This document shows positions 43,529-47,036 of a stretch of 47,036 nt of DNA, piece after piece. A program made the position numbers and the translations under genes. The stretch comes from Pseudomonas sp. SJZ079. GTDB lineage: Bacteria; Pseudomonadota; Gammaproteobacteria; Pseudomonadales; Pseudomonadaceae. Where the stretch lies: contig NZ_VIUH01000034.1 of assembly GCF_007993865.1 (NCBI RefSeq), positions 1-47,036 on the forward strand. The letters run 5' to 3'. The notes beneath the pieces are model-generated. The model made no database searches. It was given only the letters and a program-made list of their open reading frames with translations, and was not told the DNA's origin. How positions within the stretch are numbered: the stretch's first letter is position 1; each line of letters opens with the position of its first letter.

Positions 43529-46500
43529 CTACTCCTCGCCGCCCAGCGACAGCAGGGAGGCGTTGCCACCTACCGCGGTGGTATTCACCGATACCGTGCG
43601 TTCATTGACGAAGCGCAGCAGGTAGCTCGGACCACCGGCCTTGGGCCCGGTGCCGGACAGGCCGCAACCGCCGAACGGTTGCACACCGACCACGGCGCCA
43701 ATCTGGTTACGATTGACGTACAGGTTACCCACCCGCGCCAGCGCTTCGATGCGCTCGGCGGTTTCCTCGTTGCGGCTGTGCACGCCGAGGGTCAGGCCAT
43801 AGCCGGTGGCGTTGATCGCCGCGACCACCTTCTCCAGGTCGGCCGCCTGGTAACGGACGATGTGCAGGATCGGGCCGAAGTTCTCTTTCTTCAGCTCATT
43901 GATACCGCCGATCTCGAACGCCACCGGCGCCACGAAGTGCCCCTCGAGACCTTCCGGCAGCGGGGTCTCGGCAATCAGCTTGCCCTCGCCTTTGAGCTGG
44001 GCGATGTGCGCGTCGAGGCCGGCCTTGGCTTCGGCGTCGATCACCGGGCCCACGTCGCTTTCGCGCAGGTGGGTCGGGCCGACTTTCAGCTCGGCCATGG
44101 CGCCCTTGAGCAGGTCCAGCACGCGCTCGGCGATATCCGCCTGCACATACAACACACGCAAGGCCGAGCAACGCTGGCCGGCGCTGGTGAAGGCCGACTG
44201 CACGGCATCCTTGACCACCTGCTCGGGCAGTGCGGTGGAGTCGACGATCATCGCGTTCTGCCCGCCGGTCTCGGCGATCAGCGCGGCAATCGGGCCGTCT
44301 TTCTCGGCCAGTTGACGATTGATGATGCGTGCGGTGCCGGTCGAGCCGGTGAAGCACACGCCAGCGACGCGGGCATCGCTGCAGAACACGCCGCCGAGGG
44401 TGGCGCCGTCGCCCGGCAGGAAGGCGATCACATCCTGCGGCAGGCCGGCTTCGAACATCAGCTCCAGGGCACGTGCGGCGATCAGGCTGGTCTGCTCGGC
44501 CGGCTTGGCCAGCACGCAGTTACCGGCGACCAGGGCGGCGGCGATCTGCCCCAGGTAGATGGCCAGCGGGAAGTTCCACGGACTGACGCAGACGAAGATG
44601 CCACGGCCTTCATGGAACAGCTCGTTGCGCTCGCCGGTCGGGCCTTGCAGCTCTTCGCGGCCGAGGCGCAGACGTGCCTGCTGCGCATAGTAACGGCAGA
44701 AGTCCACGGCTTCGCGCACTTCGTCGATGCCGTCCTGCATGGACTTGCCGGCTTCCAGGGTGCACAGCGCCATCAGCTCACCGCGATGGGTTTCCAGCAG
44801 GTCGGCCAGGCGCTCGAGCACAGTGGCACGAACGTCGATCGCGGTGGCGTTCCAACGCGGCCAGGCGGCATGCAGGGCGTCCAGCGCCTGGGCGGCCTGG
44901 GCCGCCGTGGCGAACTGGGCGCTGCCGACCTTCTTGTTCAGCTCGTAGGGGCAACGCACTTCTTGCACGGTGCCGGACAGTTTCTGCCCGTTGATCACCG
45001 GTGCGGCTTGCCATTGGCGGTTGAGGTGCGGCTGATAGGCGAGCTCAAGCTCAGCCAAGGACTGCTGGATGTTCATGTTGATGCCTTGGGAGTTTTTCCG
45101 CGTGCGGCCAAACAACGCCGACGGGAGGGGAATTTTGTCATTGCCAAGCGACTTGAACTTGCGCAGTTGCGTCACCGGGTGATCGAGAAGTGACTCGATC
45201 GGCGTGTTCGGGTCAACCAACTGGTGCACGAACGAGGAGTTCGCGCCGTTTTCCAGCAGGCGCCGCACCAGGTAGGGCAGCAGGTCCTTGTGCGCACCGA
45301 CCGGGGCGTAGATGCGCACGGTGGTCTTGTGCTGTTCCAGCACGGTGTCGTACAGCGCATCGCCCATGCCGTGCAGACGCTGGAACTCGAAGTCGCGCGG
45401 CGTCTGGTTCTCGGCGGCCATCGACAGGATGCAGCTGACGGTGTGGGCGTTGTGGCTGGCGAACTGCGGGTAGATCACGTCGCGGGTGAAGTCCGACAGC
45501 AGGAAGCGCGCGCAAGCCAGGTAAGAGGTATCGGTGCCTTCCTTGCGGGTGAACACCGGGTAACCGTCCAGCCCTTGCACCTGGCACTGCTTGATCTCGG
45601 TGTCCCAGTAGGCGCCCTTGACCAGGCGCAGCGGCATCTTCGCACCGAGTTCCTTACCCAGCAGGGTCAGCCACACCAGCACCGGCAGGCAGCGCTTGGA
45701 GTACGCCTGCACCACCAGGCCGAACTCGCCCCAACCGGCAATGGCCGGGTCGCGCATCAGCTTTTCATACAGTTCCAGCGACAGCTCCAGGCGGTCGGCT
45801 TCCTCGGCGTCCACCGAGATGCCGACATTGAGCTTGCGCGCACGAATGGCCAGCTCGCGGACATTGGCGAACAACTCGGTGAGCACGCGTTCGCGCTGCG
45901 CCACTTCGTAGCGTGGGTGCAGGGCCGACAGCTTGATCGAGATCGACGGCTTGGGTCCCGGGCCGACCTGCGGCTCGGCCCCCACAGTGTCGATGGCCTT
46001 GCGGTAGTCGGCCATGTACTTCTCGGCGTCGTCGACGGTCAGCGCCGCCTCACCGAGCATGTCGAAGGAGTAGGTGTAGCCTTTTTCGCGCTCCGGGCGA
46101 CCATTCTTCAGCGCCTCGGCGATAGTGCGGCCGAGCACGAACTGCTTGCCCATCAGCTTCATCGCCTGGTTCATCGCGGCGCGAATCACCGGTTCGCCGG
46201 AACGCTTGACCAGGCGCCCGATCACGTTCTTCGGCCGGCCATCGGCGGCTACCGGGTCGACCACCTTGCCGGTCATCACCAGGCCCCAGGCCGCGAAGTT
46301 GACCAACACGTTGTCGCTCTGGCCGAGGTGGCGTTCCCACTCGGCGGCATTCAGCTTGTCGCGGATCAGCGCGTCGGCGGTGGCGGCATCCGGCACGCGC
46401 AGCAAAGCCTCGGCCAGGCACATGAGCATCAGCCCTTCGTGCGTGTCGAGGCTGTACTGACGAAGCAGAGCGTCGAGGGTATCGACGGCATTGTCCCGGC

Positions 46501-46708
46501 TACGCACCTGTTCAATCAGGGTGCGGGCATTGCGGCGGATAGCCTCGATGCCGGCGTCACCGGAGTCGGCGAGCTGTAACAGCTCAGTGAGATAGGCTGC
46601 CTCGTCAACGCTGTAATTAGCGCTGATGACAGGGAAAAAATCGGCGGCCTTGGCGGCAGAGATCCGGGTAAGGAACTCGTCCTGCAAGACGTGACTGGCT
46701 TTAAACAT
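43529..46708 (-). CDS. putA: Bifunctional proline dehydrogenase/P5C dehydrogenase PutA
   Basis: A 1059-residue bifunctional enzyme turning proline to glutamate. The FAD proline dehydrogenase barrel is at about 80-480 (PKPSISIKLSALHPRYE, VKGAYWDTEIK, ASHNAHTVSCIL). The NAD P5C dehydrogenase spans about 540-1040, with VSPWNFPLAIY, AETGGQNAMIVD and catalytic GQRCSALR. Like the P. aeruginosa enzyme (1060) it lacks the N-terminal ribbon-helix-helix of the E. coli-type PutA, so it does not repress its own gene. ATG 46708 is 9 nt after GAGG; ATG 46717 abuts that ribosome site. Confidence 0.95.
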   Translation of the reverse strand: MFKASHVLQDEFLTRISAAKAADFFPVISANYSVDEAAYLTELLQLADSGDAGIEAIRRNARTLIEQVRSRDNAVDTLDALLRQYSLDTHEGLMLMCLAEALLRVPDAATADALIRDKLNAAEWERHLGQSDNVLVNFAAWGLVMTGKVVDPVAADGRPKNVIGRLVKRSGEPVIRAAMNQAMKLMGKQFVLGRTIAEALKNGRPEREKGYTYSFDMLGEAALTVDDAEKYMADYRKAIDTVGAEPQVGPGPKPSISIKLSALHPRYEVAQRERVLTELFANVRELAIRARKLNVGISVDAEEADRLELSLELYEKLMRDPAIAGWGEFGLVVQAYSKRCLPVLVWLTLLGKELGAKMPLRLVKGAYWDTEIKQCQVQGLDGYPVFTRKEGTDTSYLACARFLLSDFTRDVIYPQFASHNAHTVSCILSMAAENQTPRDFEFQRLHGMGDALYDTVLEQHKTTVRIYAPVGAHKDLLPYLVRRLLENGANSSFVHQLVDPNTPIESLLDHPVTQLRKFKSLGNDKIPLPSALFGRTRKNSQGINMNIQQSLAELELAYQPHLNRQWQAAPVINGQKLSGTVQEVRCPYELNKKVGSAQFATAAQAAQALDALHAAWPRWNATAIDVRATVLERLADLLETHRGELMALCTLEAGKSMQDGIDEVREAVDFCRYYAQQARLRLGREELQGPTGERNELFHEGRGIFVCVSPWNFPLAIYLGQIAAALVAGNCVLAKPAEQTSLIAARALELMFEAGLPQDVIAFLPGDGATLGGVFCSDARVAGVCFTGSTGTARIINRQLAEKDGPIAALIAETGGQNAMIVDSTALPEQVVKDAVQSAFTSAGQRCSALRVLYVQADIAERVLDLLKGAMAELKVGPTHLRESDVGPVIDAEAKAGLDAHIAQLKGEGKLIAETPLPEGLEGHFVAPVAFEIGGINELKKENFGPILHIVRYQAADLEKVVAAINATGYGLTLGVHSRNEETAERIEALARVGNLYVNRNQIGAVVGVQPFGGCGLSGTGPKAGGPSYLLRFVNERTVSVNTTAVGGNASLLSLGGEE

Positions 46709-46946
46709 CACGCCCATCCTCTTGTGGATACTGTTGTTATGGGTCTAGCCCAGTAACACCGGTCTGCCCAATAACATCGGGCGCTATACCTGGCGGACTG
46801 CGCGAGTGGGTGTGAAATTTAGTGGCAGAGTGATGACCGCTTCTTGCGAAAACCTACGGAGTTTTTGCAGAAAGCTACGAGCGGGGGAACTTCTGACGAA
46901 CGCGCGCCAGCCATGCGCACAGTCGGCTATGGCGGATAGGTGCGGC

Positions 46947-46969
46947 CTAGGGTCTGTTGCCGTTTCATT
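46947..46969 (-). repeat. 23-bp dispersed repeat, inverted partner of 71-93
   Basis: Exact reverse complement of 71-93, followed by GCGGCCGCG and a GAGGCAAGGCACGAGGAGCG stretch like common pseudomonad intergenic repeats. The 46709-46946 region upstream of putA holds no gene. A frame at 46784-47035 has no family or ribosome site. Confidence 0.75.
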
Positions 46970-47036
46970 CGCGGCCGCGCCGTAGCTTGTTTTTGCGCGA
47001 GGCAAGGCACGAGGAGCGCGGTTTGGTTGTTCCAAA

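Noticed and set aside
46784..47035. Open frame reaching the right edge
   Set aside because: It crosses the dispersed repeat, has no family similarity and a Ser/Arg-rich composition typical of non-coding GC-rich DNA.

Overview
The window is GC-rich, tightly packed bacterial chromosome. It most probably comes from a Pseudomonas or a close relative. The support is a glpR-glpD pair with tandem GlpR operators, a divergent metE/metR pair, a PutA without an N-terminal ribbon-helix-helix domain followed by putP, REP-type palindromes built on GTAGGAGCnnGCTnGC, and generally Pseudomonas-like proteins. I saw no rRNA, tRNA, CRISPR, transposase or phage gene. A 23-bp sequence lies in inverted orientation near both ends of the window (71-93 and 46947-46969).

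Left third (1-18.8 kb): glycerol-3-phosphate catabolism (glpR, glpD); a secreted alpha/beta hydrolase; methionine synthesis (metE, metR); a TetR-RND efflux operon without an outer-membrane channel gene; a tandem GNAT protein, a GFA-domain protein and a small haem-oxidase-like membrane protein; a translationally coupled pair of split-barrel (PNPOx-like) proteins, one carrying a GAF domain; a lipoprotein, an aldo/keto reductase and a methyltransferase.

Middle (19-27.4 kb): an unusually long class A penicillin-binding protein, an azoreductase-type flavoprotein beside a LysR regulator, a first BCCT carrier (24073-25707), a VF530-type small protein and a 1-Cys peroxiredoxin.

The most interesting part is 27.5-39.5 kb. 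A minus-strand catabolic operon runs Rieske oxygenase, aldehyde dehydrogenase, rubredoxin fused to an FAD reductase, PuuB/DAO-type FAD oxidase, EutQ-like cupin, MFS carrier, and an M24-family protein that keeps the residues I recall as metal-binding and catalytic in the DMSP lyase DddP. A second BCCT carrier follows, then a strong terminator; a LysR gene lies upstream. The same operator-like sequence, ATTAATGA-N7-TCA(C/T), occurs upstream of the Rieske operon and of both BCCT genes, 122-155 nt from each start codon. I read this as one regulon for importing and breaking down a methylated zwitterion (betaine or sulfonium type). The substrate is not known from sequence.

Right end (39.6-47 kb): a redoxin-like/2OG-Fe(II) oxygenase fusion, a GYD-domain protein, and putP and putA for proline use. 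A betaine that is demethylated to an amino acid such as proline could feed putA, but that link is only suggested by proximity.
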